Of a stretch of DNA of 36,371 nucleotides, positions 1 through 8,139 are shown piece by piece. Below the pieces are notes generated by a model, which searched no databases, was not told where the DNA came from, and saw only the letters and a program-made list of their open reading frames with translations. Every line of letters begins with the position of its first letter. The stretch's first letter is position 1. Position numbers and translations under genes: made by a program. Origin of the DNA: Chitinophagales bacterium (GTDB lineage Bacteria; Bacteroidota; Bacteroidia; Chitinophagales; BACL12); assembly GCA_019694895.1 (NCBI GenBank), contig JAIBBA010000015.1, forward strand, positions 1 through 36,371. Reading direction: 5' to 3'.

Positions 1-23
1 TCTTTTAGGGACTCGCATAGCAC

Positions 24-3000
24 ATGAGGAAATTGACGGCCTTTTTATCGGTAATTTGCTTATCAAGCATATTACCCGCACAGCTTGTTGTAACGCCGGA
101 TACAACTATTTGTGCAGGCGGCACCGCAACCCTTGCAGTTATTTCTTCTCCATCCTACGGCACAAGCAGCTATACCTTCGAAGTTTATCCCTATAGTCCG
201 GAAACATATGCCGGCACTTCTCCAATCCAAGCCGGTGGTGGCGGATTAACAGATGACAGTTACTCTACTGCTGTTCCTCTGGGCTTTACTTTCTGCTTCC
301 TCGGAAACCAATATACACAATGTTATATAGGCTCTAATGGCTGGGTGAGTTTTGGAGGTCCGGGGGCTTTGGTTACCACATTTACCTCAGCAGCTATTCC
401 CAGCGTTGCCGGAACAGTGCCAAAAAATTGCATCATGGGACCATGGCAAGACTGGCATCCCGGATTATGCACCCCTGTTGGCAGTTGTATCAAATACCAA
501 ACCATAGGCACTGCTCCAAACAGGAAATTTGTTGTAAGTTGGGATAACGTACCCATGTTTAGCTGCACAGGTCTCTACGGGAAATTCCAAATTGTTTTAA
601 ACGAAACCACAAATGTTATTGAGAACCACCTCACTAACAAGCCAAATTGCATGGCATGGGCCGGTGGAACCGCAACACAAGGTGTTCACAGCGGCGATGG
701 TCTTACTGCCTTCACAGCGCCGGGAAGAAATTCAACACCATGGACTACCACTAACGAGTCTACTCGTTTTGTGCCTAACGGCATTATCTGGTATGATCCG
801 GCAGGAGCTATCGTTGGCTATGGCGATTCTCTCATCGTTAGCCCTACGGTTACTACCACATACACTGCATTTCTGGAATCCTGTTCCGGAACCGATTATA
901 CCGCAGATATTGTAGTAACTGTCGACGATCCGGATCCTTCATTCTCTTACGATCCATTTTATTGCACTACCGGCTATGCCATGCCAACTGTTACCGGCGA
1001 TCCGGGCGGAACTTTTGCCGCCGTTCCTGCCGGAATGGTAATAGATCCCGTAACCGGTGAAATTGACCTAAACGCCTCAACACCAGGTAGTTATAGCGTT
1101 TCTTATACCGCTTATGGCATTACAGGCGATTGCCCTTCTGAAACGGCTGTAGACCTCGTAACCATTGTTGTTGACCCGGATGCATCGTTTGGCTATAGCG
1201 ATATCAATTATTGCCCCACCGGTACCACTACACCTACATTTATTACCACAGCAGGCGGTACATTTTCAGTGTCTCCTGCAGGCCTTACTGTTAACCCAAC
1301 CACCGGTGTAGTTAACCTCACAACCGGCACCATAGGCACAACATACACTATTACATACACAGTTGGTATCCTTTGTGTAAGCACTTACAGTGTCACCATT
1401 ACCATTACTGATTTTGATGACCCTTCCGTGAACTACCCTGCCCCAAGTTATTGCCCGACGGGAACTGCAACTCCAACTGTTGCTACTCCCGGCGGTACAT
1501 ACACCGTTAGCCCCGCCGGTCTGGTTGTAAATCCTACCACCGGAGTTGTTGATCTGACTACCGGAACTGTTGGCACAACCTATACTATTACATATACAAC
1601 CCCCACAGGTCCTTGTTCCAATAGCACAACTACGACAATAACCATCGACCCGCTCGATGACCCAACTTTTAGTTATAGCGCTCCTTCCTATTGCCCGACA
1701 GGCACCACATTGCCGACTTCTATAACAACCCCGGGTGGAACATTTAGCATATTCCCGACAACCATGGGAATCAATTCAACAACCGGCATGCTTAATTTGG
1801 CAAGTGGTGACATCGGCACAACGTATACAATTACCTATACAACACCTGCAGGGCCTTGCAGCAACAGCAGCACCGAAACAGTTACCATCGATCCATTGGA
1901 CGACCCTGGTTTTACATATGATGCTGCTTCCTATTGCAATTATGGAACGGCAATTGTCACCAGCGTTGAAACTCCCGGTGGTAATTTTACTGTCAGTCCG
2001 GCCACTTTATCTATTAATGCACTTACAGGTGCTATCGACCTTACAACAGGTATACCCGGTTCCTTTTACACCATAACGTATACCACCCCGGCAGGACCAT
2101 GTTCCAACAGCACAAGCGTAGTGATTGAGATCATGCCATTGACCGATGCAGCTTTTAGTTACTTACTGCCTGCATATTGTGCAACCGGAACCACCCTGCC
2201 TAACATGATTCTTAATCCCGGAGGCACTTTCAGCGCAATGGCGGGTATCTCCATCAACGCTGCTACCGGTGAACTCAACCTGGCTGCATGCACCCCCGGA
2301 GGCCCTTATGAAATTTATTATACCAGCCCCGGCTGCCCGGAAGTGGACACCGTAGAAGTTACTATTTACCCGCTGCCAACACCTACTATAGATCTCATTG
2401 ACGTGATTTGTCTCGAAGGCGACCCTACCCTGATTATTGGTGATCCTGCGGGCGGAACATTTAGTGGCGAAGGTGTTATCGGCGACGAGTTTGATCCGGC
2501 ATTGGCAGGTGACCTCGGTTTATACACCGTAACCTATACCTATACCGATGCCAATGGCTGTACAAACAATACTACCGGCGCGATCAACGTCATACAAAAT
2601 GATGTTGACGCAGGAATAGATCAATATATTCCTGAATATACAACTACCGTGATCACTGCTACAGGTGGAACTACATTCCTTTGGGAACCTCCTGCCGGAT
2701 TGAGTTGCACCGATTGCCCTGCTCCTGTTTTTGACTCCCTGCTCAGTCAAACCTATATGGTTACCAGTTGGGACGCCTTTGGTTGCATCGACAGTGATAT
2801 GGTTACTATTACAGTAGTTCCCGTATTCGATCCTGTTGTTTTTGTTCCGAATACATTTACGCCAAATGGTGATAACATCAACGACTATTTCTTCGCATAT
2901 GGCACCGACCTCGCCAGCATAGTATCTATGAATATTTATGATCGTTGGGGAGAATTGATATTCACCAAAGAAAATATGATCGCCGGCAACCCATCGGCAG

Positions 3001-3122
3001 GTTGGGATGGCACTTATAATGAAGAACCTGTTGCACAAGGTGTTTATGCTTTTATGCTGATAGTGCAGTTGGAAGACGGCATGAAGCAGCATATGCAAGG
3101 GAATATTACCTTGATCCGCTGA
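24..3122 (+). CDS. Large secreted repeat protein with T9SS type B (gliding motility-associated) C-terminal domain
   Basis: The protein has 1032 residues. It starts with a signal peptide (basic MRK, then a hydrophobic stretch ending near residue 20 at PAQ). Residues about 45-240 form a beta-rich domain resembling the lectin/nidogen-like sandwich seen in other Bacteroidota adhesins. From about residue 305 there are six tandem repeats of 80-82 residues, beginning near 305, 387, 467, 547, 628 and 710. Each carries a Tyr-Cys near its start, a central GGTF/GGTY, a 'TG' turn and a Tyr-Thr-Ile-Thr-Tyr-Thr-like strand. A diverged seventh unit follows. Residues about 940-1032 match the CHU_C type B sorting domain (FTPNGDNIND, IYDRWGE, GWDGTYNEEPVAQGVYAF). 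The expected role, by inference, is a T9SS-exported, surface-attached or secreted adhesin-like protein. The start at 24 is chosen because it gives a complete signal peptide. The upstream promoter is outside the window. Confidence 0.9.
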   Translation: MRKLTAFLSVICLSSILPAQLVVTPDTTICAGGTATLAVISSPSYGTSSYTFEVYPYSPETYAGTSPIQAGGGGLTDDSYSTAVPLGFTFCFLGNQYTQCYIGSNGWVSFGGPGALVTTFTSAAIPSVAGTVPKNCIMGPWQDWHPGLCTPVGSCIKYQTIGTAPNRKFVVSWDNVPMFSCTGLYGKFQIVLNETTNVIENHLTNKPNCMAWAGGTATQGVHSGDGLTAFTAPGRNSTPWTTTNESTRFVPNGIIWYDPAGAIVGYGDSLIVSPTVTTTYTAFLESCSGTDYTADIVVTVDDPDPSFSYDPFYCTTGYAMPTVTGDPGGTFAAVPAGMVIDPVTGEIDLNASTPGSYSVSYTAYGITGDCPSETAVDLVTIVVDPDASFGYSDINYCPTGTTTPTFITTAGGTFSVSPAGLTVNPTTGVVNLTTGTIGTTYTITYTVGILCVSTYSVTITITDFDDPSVNYPAPSYCPTGTATPTVATPGGTYTVSPAGLVVNPTTGVVDLTTGTVGTTYTITYTTPTGPCSNSTTTTITIDPLDDPTFSYSAPSYCPTGTTLPTSITTPGGTFSIFPTTMGINSTTGMLNLASGDIGTTYTITYTTPAGPCSNSSTETVTIDPLDDPGFTYDAASYCNYGTAIVTSVETPGGNFTVSPATLSINALTGAIDLTTGIPGSFYTITYTTPAGPCSNSTSVVIEIMPLTDAAFSYLLPAYCATGTTLPNMILNPGGTFSAMAGISINAATGELNLAACTPGGPYEIYYTSPGCPEVDTVEVTIYPLPTPTIDLIDVICLEGDPTLIIGDPAGGTFSGEGVIGDEFDPALAGDLGLYTVTYTYTDANGCTNNTTGAINVIQNDVDAGIDQYIPEYTTTVITATGGTTFLWEPPAGLSCTDCPAPVFDSLLSQTYMVTSWDAFGCIDSDMVTITVVPVFDPVVFVPNTFTPNGDNINDYFFAYGTDLASIVSMNIYDRWGELIFTKENMIAGNPSAGWDGTYNEEPVAQGVYAFMLIVQLEDGMKQHMQGNITLIR
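934..2380 (+). repeat. Six tandem approximately 240-bp intragenic repeats
   Basis: Six in-frame units of about 240-246 bp, starting near 936, 1182, 1422, 1662, 1905 and 2148, encode the adhesin repeats. The third, fourth and fifth are most alike: segments coding for the Tyr-Thr-Ile-Thr-Tyr-Thr strand and the following Gly-Pro-Cys-Ser-Asn-Ser turn recur with only scattered, mostly synonymous changes. This pattern fits internal duplication, with the flanking units older or more diverged. Confidence 0.85.
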
Positions 3123-3198
3123 TCTTCACATGCACTGCACTCCTCCTGAAGCGAGTAAAATCATCATTCTGATATTAGCATTACCGCTTGGTTTAGGT

Positions 3199-3206
3199 TA
3201 AATTTG
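3199..3206 (+). promoter_or_regulatory. Candidate -7 box (TAnnTTTG) upstream of the 69-aa gene
   Basis: TAAATTTG is an exact match to the Bacteroidota -7 consensus TAnnTTTG and lies 41 bases before the ATG at 3248. No good TTTG -33 element is visible at the usual spacing, so this remains a candidate. It would drive the small gene and, 54 bases beyond it, the phosphodiesterase-sulfotransferase gene. Confidence 0.4.
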
Positions 3207-3247
3207 CGTCCTGCCTGCATTGGGTCAGGATAACAATTTAATCGTGT

Positions 3248-3457
3248 ATGGAAAAAAAACAAGGCAATAAGCTCCGTATCACCACGCAAGACGGCAAACC
3301 GTTTCGCATCCCGGTGGAAGGATCTCTCGGATTGCTGGCGCTCGGATATAAAGGCCTCATCGCCTGGCGTCAGGCTAAATGGCAATTTCAGAAAATGAAA
3401 GAAGCCAAACAAGGTGGAAACACCGAACAACAACAAGATGAACCAATAGCAGATTAA
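3248..3457 (+). CDS. Hypothetical 69-residue protein
   Basis: I do not recognise this protein. It has no signal peptide. Residues 8-28 look like two or three short beta strands (KLRITTQDGKPFRIPVEGSL). A short apolar stretch (about 27-39, GLLALGYKGLIAW) follows, then a strongly charged, Gln- and Lys-rich helical tail (about 40-69). It ends 54 bases before the phosphodiesterase-TPR-sulfotransferase gene on the same strand with no terminator between them, so the two may be co-transcribed and functionally linked. It was called because it has a candidate -7 box upstream and occupies an otherwise empty interval. A membrane-associated or accessory role is only a guess. Confidence 0.6.
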   Translation: MEKKQGNKLRITTQDGKPFRIPVEGSLGLLALGYKGLIAWRQAKWQFQKMKEAKQGGNTEQQQDEPIAD

Positions 3458-3511
3458 AAGACGCATTGGCTCATTTTTTTATCTCCAATTTATTAGACTT
3501 TAGAATTAAAC

Positions 3512-6070
3512 ATGGGTAAACGTATTGCAAAAAAAGTACTGCTGATCGGATGGGATGCTGCCGACTGGAAGGTGATCAATCCACTGATGGACGCAGGTTT
3601 AATGCCAACTTTAGAAAAGTTAGTTAACGGTGGGGTGATTGGTAATCATGCAACACTCGATCCACCACTGTCGCCAACATTATGGACTTCTATCGCTACC
3701 GGTAAACGTCCTTATAAACACGGAATCATTGGTTTTACCGAACCGGATCCATCAGGAAAAGGTATCCGTCCTGTATATATTACATCCAGAAAAGTAAAAG
3801 CTGTTTGGAATATCTTCAATCAGCATAATCTGAAAAGTCACGTCATCGGATGGTGGCCTTCACATCCTGCTGAGCCAATCAACGGCACTATGATCAGCAA
3901 TCTTTATCAAAGAGCAACAAAGCCAATCAACGAACCATGGCCTATGCTCGATGGAACTGTACATCCTGCAGATAAAGCTGAGCTGTTCAAAAAAATGCGT
4001 ATCCACCCTGCTGAATTAACAGCATCGCACATTTTACCTTTTATTCCGGATGCGAATAAAATTGATCAGGAAAAAGATAAGCGATTGGGCATGCTCACAA
4101 AGATTATTGCCGATTGCTCAACCATTCATAATGCTGCAACTTATATTCTTGAAAATGAAGAATGGGATTTCCTTGCAGTGTATTACGATGCCATCGATCA
4201 CTTCTGTCATGGTTTCATGAAATTCCATCCGCCACAAATGCCAATGGTACCGGACGATTTATATAATTTATATAAAGATGTCGTTGCCGGCGGATACAAA
4301 TATCATGATATGATGTTGGAGCGCCTGCTCGAACTTGCAGGTCCTGATGTTACTGTTATGATTATTTCAGATCACGGTTTCCATCCTGACCATCTTCGTC
4401 CAATAGAATTACCAAAAGAACCTGCAGCTCCCGCATTGGAACATAGCCCTTATGGCATTTTCGTGCTCAACGGTCCCGGCATTAAAAAAGATGAACGTAT
4501 TTATGGCGCATCAGTATTAGATGTTACACCTACGTTGCTTACGCTATTCGGATTGCCGGTTGCTGCCGATATGGATGGAAACGTGCTTGTTAATGCATTG
4601 GAAACACCTGTTATTCCGGACAAGATTGATACCTGGGAAGATATCCCCGGTGATTCAGGTCAACACCCGGCCGATAAACAAGAAGACCCATATGCTGCTG
4701 CTGAAGCGATGGAGCAACTCATTGAACTTGGATATATTGAAAGGCCAAGTGAAAATATTGAAAAAGCAATCAAGAGCACTGTTAGTGAAAATAATTACTA
4801 CCTCGCACGTTCTTATATGAACGGAAGAAAATATGCTGAGGCAGTGGACATTCTGAAGAAGCTGGTTGACGAAAATCCCGGCACCAATCGCTATGCTATG
4901 CGATTGGCTCATGCTTATCAGTCGATGAATAAAGTGGAAGAAACGCGCGAAGTGCTTTCTAAAATCAAGACTGAAAATAATGGTCGCGAATCCGTGAGCA
5001 TGAAAATCATGGAAGGCAATTTATTGCTCGTTGAGAATAAACCTAAAATGGCGATGGAATTATTCGAAGCCATTGAAAAAGAAATGCCAAATGCGGCGCG
5101 CGTGCACATGCAATTAGGCAGATGCTACATGGCATTAAAGCGTTGGAAAAAGGCTGAAGGCGCTTTCCTCAAAGAACTTGAGCACGATCCGGGAAATGCA
5201 TCTGCACATCATGGTTTAGGTATAACTCTCTTGCGCAGAAAACATTACGAAGAGTCTATCGATTGTTTTTTGAATGCAGTAGGATTGACATATTTCTTCC
5301 CATTTGCACACTATCACTTGGGTGAAGCATTATATTATCTCGGCGAATACGAACGCAGTGCCGAAGCATTTGAAGTGTGTTTGAAAATGGCGCCGGGAAT
5401 TAATAAAGCGCGTCAATTATTATCAACTATTTATAGCGAGCATCTTAAAAAACCTGAAGCCGCTGTTGAAGTTAAATCACAGATTAAAGATTATATCAAA
5501 GGTGATATCGTTGTTGTTTCAGGACTCCCGCGTTCAGGAACAAGTATGATGATGCAAATGCTGGATAAAGGTGGATTAGAAATATTTACTGACGGTCTTC
5601 GCACACCTGATGAAAATAATCCTAAAGGATATTACGAACACGAATTGGTGAAATCTCTTGCACGCAATAAAACATGGATGAAAGATGCCATGGGAAAAGG
5701 CGTGAAAGTAATTAGTCATTTATTGTTTGAACTGCCTGCAAACTATCGCTATCGCATCATATTTATGGAACGCGATCTCGATGAAGTGATTAAGAGCCAG
5801 CATCACATGTTGGTGCGCGATGGAAAAGCAAAAGAAGATGCATTGAATTTGCGTATCGTAAATGCATTCAAACAAAATCTCGAGCGTGTGCAAACCTGGG
5901 TGCCGCAGCAACAAAATATGGAGATATTATATGTATCACATCGCAATCTGGTGAATAACCCAACGGAAGAATTGAAAAAGATCAATGCTTTCCTTGGAGG
6001 CACTATGAATGTGGATGCCATGGCTGCTGTAGTGGATAAAAGCCTTCACCGCGAAAAATCAGGTAAATAA
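3512..6070 (+). CDS. AlkP-superfamily phosphodiesterase - TPR - sulfotransferase fusion protein
   Basis: This 852-residue protein has three parts. Residues about 7-375 are a type I phosphodiesterase/nucleotide pyrophosphatase-like domain of the alkaline phosphatase superfamily. Visible likely metal and catalytic residues are Asp15 in GWDAAD, Thr56 in the PTLW segment (candidate nucleophile), Asp226 and His230 in the YYDAIDH motif, Asp287-His288 in SDHGF, and His311. Residues about 425-640 form an array of TPR-like helical hairpins, including LGRCYMALKRWKKAE and LGEALYYLGEYERSAEAF. Residues about 664-840 are a sulfotransferase-type domain with a PAPS-binding P-loop, SGLPRSGTSMM (670-680), and a downstream FMERDLDEV strand-turn. 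There is no signal peptide, so a cytoplasmic location is inferred. The substrate is unknown; hydrolysis of a phosphodiester together with sulfation of a glycan, lipid or small molecule is plausible. The combination is unusual and is discussed as a finding. Confidence 0.85.
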   Translation: MGKRIAKKVLLIGWDAADWKVINPLMDAGLMPTLEKLVNGGVIGNHATLDPPLSPTLWTSIATGKRPYKHGIIGFTEPDPSGKGIRPVYITSRKVKAVWNIFNQHNLKSHVIGWWPSHPAEPINGTMISNLYQRATKPINEPWPMLDGTVHPADKAELFKKMRIHPAELTASHILPFIPDANKIDQEKDKRLGMLTKIIADCSTIHNAATYILENEEWDFLAVYYDAIDHFCHGFMKFHPPQMPMVPDDLYNLYKDVVAGGYKYHDMMLERLLELAGPDVTVMIISDHGFHPDHLRPIELPKEPAAPALEHSPYGIFVLNGPGIKKDERIYGASVLDVTPTLLTLFGLPVAADMDGNVLVNALETPVIPDKIDTWEDIPGDSGQHPADKQEDPYAAAEAMEQLIELGYIERPSENIEKAIKSTVSENNYYLARSYMNGRKYAEAVDILKKLVDENPGTNRYAMRLAHAYQSMNKVEETREVLSKIKTENNGRESVSMKIMEGNLLLVENKPKMAMELFEAIEKEMPNAARVHMQLGRCYMALKRWKKAEGAFLKELEHDPGNASAHHGLGITLLRRKHYEESIDCFLNAVGLTYFFPFAHYHLGEALYYLGEYERSAEAFEVCLKMAPGINKARQLLSTIYSEHLKKPEAAVEVKSQIKDYIKGDIVVVSGLPRSGTSMMMQMLDKGGLEIFTDGLRTPDENNPKGYYEHELVKSLARNKTWMKDAMGKGVKVISHLLFELPANYRYRIIFMERDLDEVIKSQHHMLVRDGKAKEDALNLRIVNAFKQNLERVQTWVPQQQNMEILYVSHRNLVNNPTEELKKINAFLGGTMNVDAMAAVVDKSLHREKSGK

Positions 6071-6137
6071 ATTGACCGATGCTAACCATTTAACATTTAT
6101 TAAGGCGCAGACTGTAACTTTTGGTGCAGATTTCGCA

Positions 6138-6145
6138 TATATTTG
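6138..6145 (+). promoter_or_regulatory. Candidate -7 box of the first T9SS paralog
   Basis: TATATTTG matches TAnnTTTG exactly and ends 16 bases before the ATG at 6162. A TTTG at 6120-6123 lies 14 bases upstream, which is closer than the usual spacing of roughly 17-21, so the -33 assignment is doubtful. The short leader would leave little room for 5' regulation. Confidence 0.4.
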
Positions 6146-6161
6146 AACATAGCAACCACTT

Positions 6162-7046
6162 ATGAAAAAAGATTTTACTTCAACAAAAAAATTATTGCAG
6201 TATGCTGCCAGCGCAACTGCATTCCTGGCTATCAATCAAGCCGGCGCAACAGTTGTTTACACAGACCTCGACCCGGATCTGGCAATCGGTGGTGAAGGCG
6301 CTGAAGCTTCGATTGATATCAATGAAGATGGCACCGACGACTTCACATTCTCCATTTATAACTTCTCCGGTAGCGGCACTTATAGCGGCTTCTCATTCGG
6401 ATATGTTGTGAATATTGCATTGGGTTCAGCTTTGAATGGCAATGAATTCCTTGGATCCATTGTTTCTTATAGCGGATATTCAGGTGTATATGCACCAATT
6501 CTGCCTGCAGGTACACTGGTAGGATCAGACGACAACTTTGCAAATGGCGCAATGTCAATGGCTGTGAGTGCTTCTGTTACTGTTTTGGGATTCCCTTATT
6601 ACACTTATGTTGGCGGAAACTGGCTGGATACCGATATGGCTTTTATGGGCTTTAGAATCAATATCGACAAAGACCGATATTATGGCTGGATGCGTGTTAG
6701 TGTAAGTGATGATGCAACAATGATTACCATCCACGACTATGCATATCAAAGTGAGCCGAATACTGCCATTTTCGTTGGTCAGACTGCAACCGAGATTGAA
6801 GAAAACCCTCTCTCAAATGCACAGATCTTCAGCAACGGAGGAAATATCGTTGTAGATATTCCATCTGATTTCACCGGAACTGCTGATTTGCAATTATTTG
6901 ACATGAATGGCAAGCTCGTAAAAACCATGAGTGGATTATCAGGACACAATGTGTTGGATTGCAACGACTTGGCTTCAGGCAATTATGCAGTTCGCCTTGG
7001 TAATGCAGAATTGACAGTTAAAAAACAATTGAACCTGTCTATATAA
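6162..7046 (+). CDS. T9SS type A sorted secreted protein, paralog 1 of 4
   Basis: The 294-residue protein has a signal peptide of roughly 28 residues, ending before the TVVYTDLDPD motif that opens the mature chain in this family. Residues 52-61 (DINEDGTDDF) resemble a calcium-binding Asp-rich loop. A beta-rich core follows, with the signature FMGFRINIDKDRYYGWMRV near 161-179 and TIHDYAY after it. Residues about 215-294 are a type A T9SS sorting tail (LFDMNGKLVKT ... LASGNYAVRL ... KKQLNL). Export by Sec and then T9SS to the surface or medium is expected. The molecular function is unknown. It is the first of four adjacent paralogs on this strand and is followed by a weak hairpin. Confidence 0.85.
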   Translation: MKKDFTSTKKLLQYAASATAFLAINQAGATVVYTDLDPDLAIGGEGAEASIDINEDGTDDFTFSIYNFSGSGTYSGFSFGYVVNIALGSALNGNEFLGSIVSYSGYSGVYAPILPAGTLVGSDDNFANGAMSMAVSASVTVLGFPYYTYVGGNWLDTDMAFMGFRINIDKDRYYGWMRVSVSDDATMITIHDYAYQSEPNTAIFVGQTATEIEENPLSNAQIFSNGGNIVVDIPSDFTGTADLQLFDMNGKLVKTMSGLSGHNVLDCNDLASGNYAVRLGNAELTVKKQLNLSI

Positions 7047-7056
7047 TTATACGACC

Positions 7057-7077
7057 TTCATCCTTGTTAAGGATGAA
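7057..7077 (+). terminator. Hairpin downstream of T9SS paralog 1
   Basis: TTCATCCTT and AAGGATGAA form a perfect 9-bp stem with a 3-base loop, starting 10 bases after the stop codon. Only a short AATTTG stretch follows rather than a long T-run, so termination would be weak. It may instead act as a 3'-end stabiliser. Confidence 0.45.
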
Positions 7078-7125
7078 ATTTGTCAAAAAATAGTCCGCAG
7101 GGCGTGTGTAATGCAGAAAAATGCT

Positions 7126-7133
7126 TACATTCG
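7126..7133 (+). promoter_or_regulatory. Near-consensus -7 box of T9SS paralog 2
   Basis: TACATTCG differs from TAnnTTTG at one position and lies 30 bases before the ATG at 7164. No clear -33 TTTG is seen at the expected distance. It is listed because a hairpin precedes it and the gene appears to be its own unit. Confidence 0.3.
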
Positions 7134-7163
7134 CCCTGTAATTTTTAACCATAATCTGCAGAT

Positions 7164-8015
7164 ATGAAAAAACTCTACAATTCAAAAAACGCTGGAAAGT
7201 TAGCAGCGTACTCAGCAATGGCCGGAGCTTTTGTAGCTACTACCTCTGAAGCCAACGCAACAGTAGTTTACACAGACATCGATGATGTTACTGTGGAGTT
7301 GGGTGAGACGTATGCGCTCGACCTCGACAACAACGGTTATTCTGATTTCTTGATGGCTGCTGTCTCTAATTCAGCCGGTAACTGGACTTGGGCTTACATG
7401 ATCGGTAACCTTAGCGCTTACGGCTACGGTGGCGGTTCTAACATGGTAATCGGTTACACCGGACCAATCCTGCCTTACGGTTCTGCCCTCAACGATGGCG
7501 ACCTTATCGGCCCTGATGCATCTTTTGTATCAAACACTTACAACATGCTTTGGCTTGCTTCTATCTATAGCGGCGTGACTTACGGTCCTTTCGCTAATAC
7601 AGAAGATAAGTACATCGGCGTTCAATTCGACATCGACGGTTCACTCCACTACGGATGGGCACGTTTAGATGTTTCTGTAGGACCTGTTTCTTTCACCATC
7701 AAAGATTATGCTTACGATGATGCTGAAGGAACTGATATTTCTGCAGGCGAAAAAGACGTTGCTATCAACAACCTTACTGAAGCGCAGGTTGCTGCTTACA
7801 GCTACGGAAACACTATCAACGTTGTTATTAAAGACAGCGAAGCCGGTGTTGACAATGTGAATGTTTTTGACATCGATGGCAAATTGGTTTACTCTGCACG
7901 CCTTACCGGCAGCAACATGGCTATCAGCCTTGATAACGCTGCTACAGGTTTGTATACTCTCCAATTGACCGGAGCAAATACTTCATTCAGCAAATCACTG
8001 TATATCCAAAATTAA
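7164..8015 (+). CDS. T9SS type A sorted secreted protein, paralog 2 of 4 (codon-biased copy)
   Basis: The protein has 283 residues. The signal peptide ends near Ala32, just before TVVYTDID. The Asp-rich loop is DLDNNGYSDF (53-62). The family signature is KYIGVQFDIDGSLHYGWARL (149-168), followed by FTIKDYAY. The tail from about residue 200 is a type A sorting domain (VFDIDGKLVYSARL ... AATGLYTLQL ... SKSLYI). By hand count about 16 of its 22 tyrosines use TAC, whereas paralog 3 uses TAC for about 7 of 23; Asn (AAC) and Phe (TTC) choices look similarly shifted. This suggests a highly expressed gene. It has a possible promoter upstream and a strong terminator downstream, so it may be monocistronic. 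Function is unknown. Confidence 0.85.
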   Translation: MKKLYNSKNAGKLAAYSAMAGAFVATTSEANATVVYTDIDDVTVELGETYALDLDNNGYSDFLMAAVSNSAGNWTWAYMIGNLSAYGYGGGSNMVIGYTGPILPYGSALNDGDLIGPDASFVSNTYNMLWLASIYSGVTYGPFANTEDKYIGVQFDIDGSLHYGWARLDVSVGPVSFTIKDYAYDDAEGTDISAGEKDVAINNLTEAQVAAYSYGNTINVVIKDSEAGVDNVNVFDIDGKLVYSARLTGSNMAISLDNAATGLYTLQLTGANTSFSKSLYIQN

Positions 8016-8039
8016 TCGGATACCAACAGTAACAATACT

Positions 8040-8070
8040 GCCTCGACCATCGCGTCGGGGCTTTTTTTTT
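8040..8070 (+). terminator. Rho-independent terminator after T9SS paralog 2
   Basis: An 8-bp GC-rich stem (GCCTCGAC paired with GTCGGGGC, one G-T pair, 6-base loop) is followed directly by nine T residues. This is a classic intrinsic terminator, placed 25 bases after the stop codon. Confidence 0.85.
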
Positions 8071-8139
8071 GTAACACTCCCTACAAATTTGAAAAAGACC
8101 TATATTAGCATCTGCTAACTAACCGAAAACTTACCTCAA

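Noticed and set aside
934..2380. CRISPR-like array
   Set aside because: The repeats are about 240 bp, in frame and protein-coding, with no short palindromic repeat and spacer pattern.
2520..3098. 192-codon minus-strand open frame inside the repeat protein gene
   Set aside because: It lies antisense to the well-supported sorting domain and its composition (His/Cys/Asn-rich) has no domain resemblance.
3512..6070. PglZ-type defence (BREX-like) protein
   Set aside because: PglZ is also in the AlkP superfamily, but this protein has TPR and sulfotransferase domains and no methylase, ATPase or other defence gene nearby.
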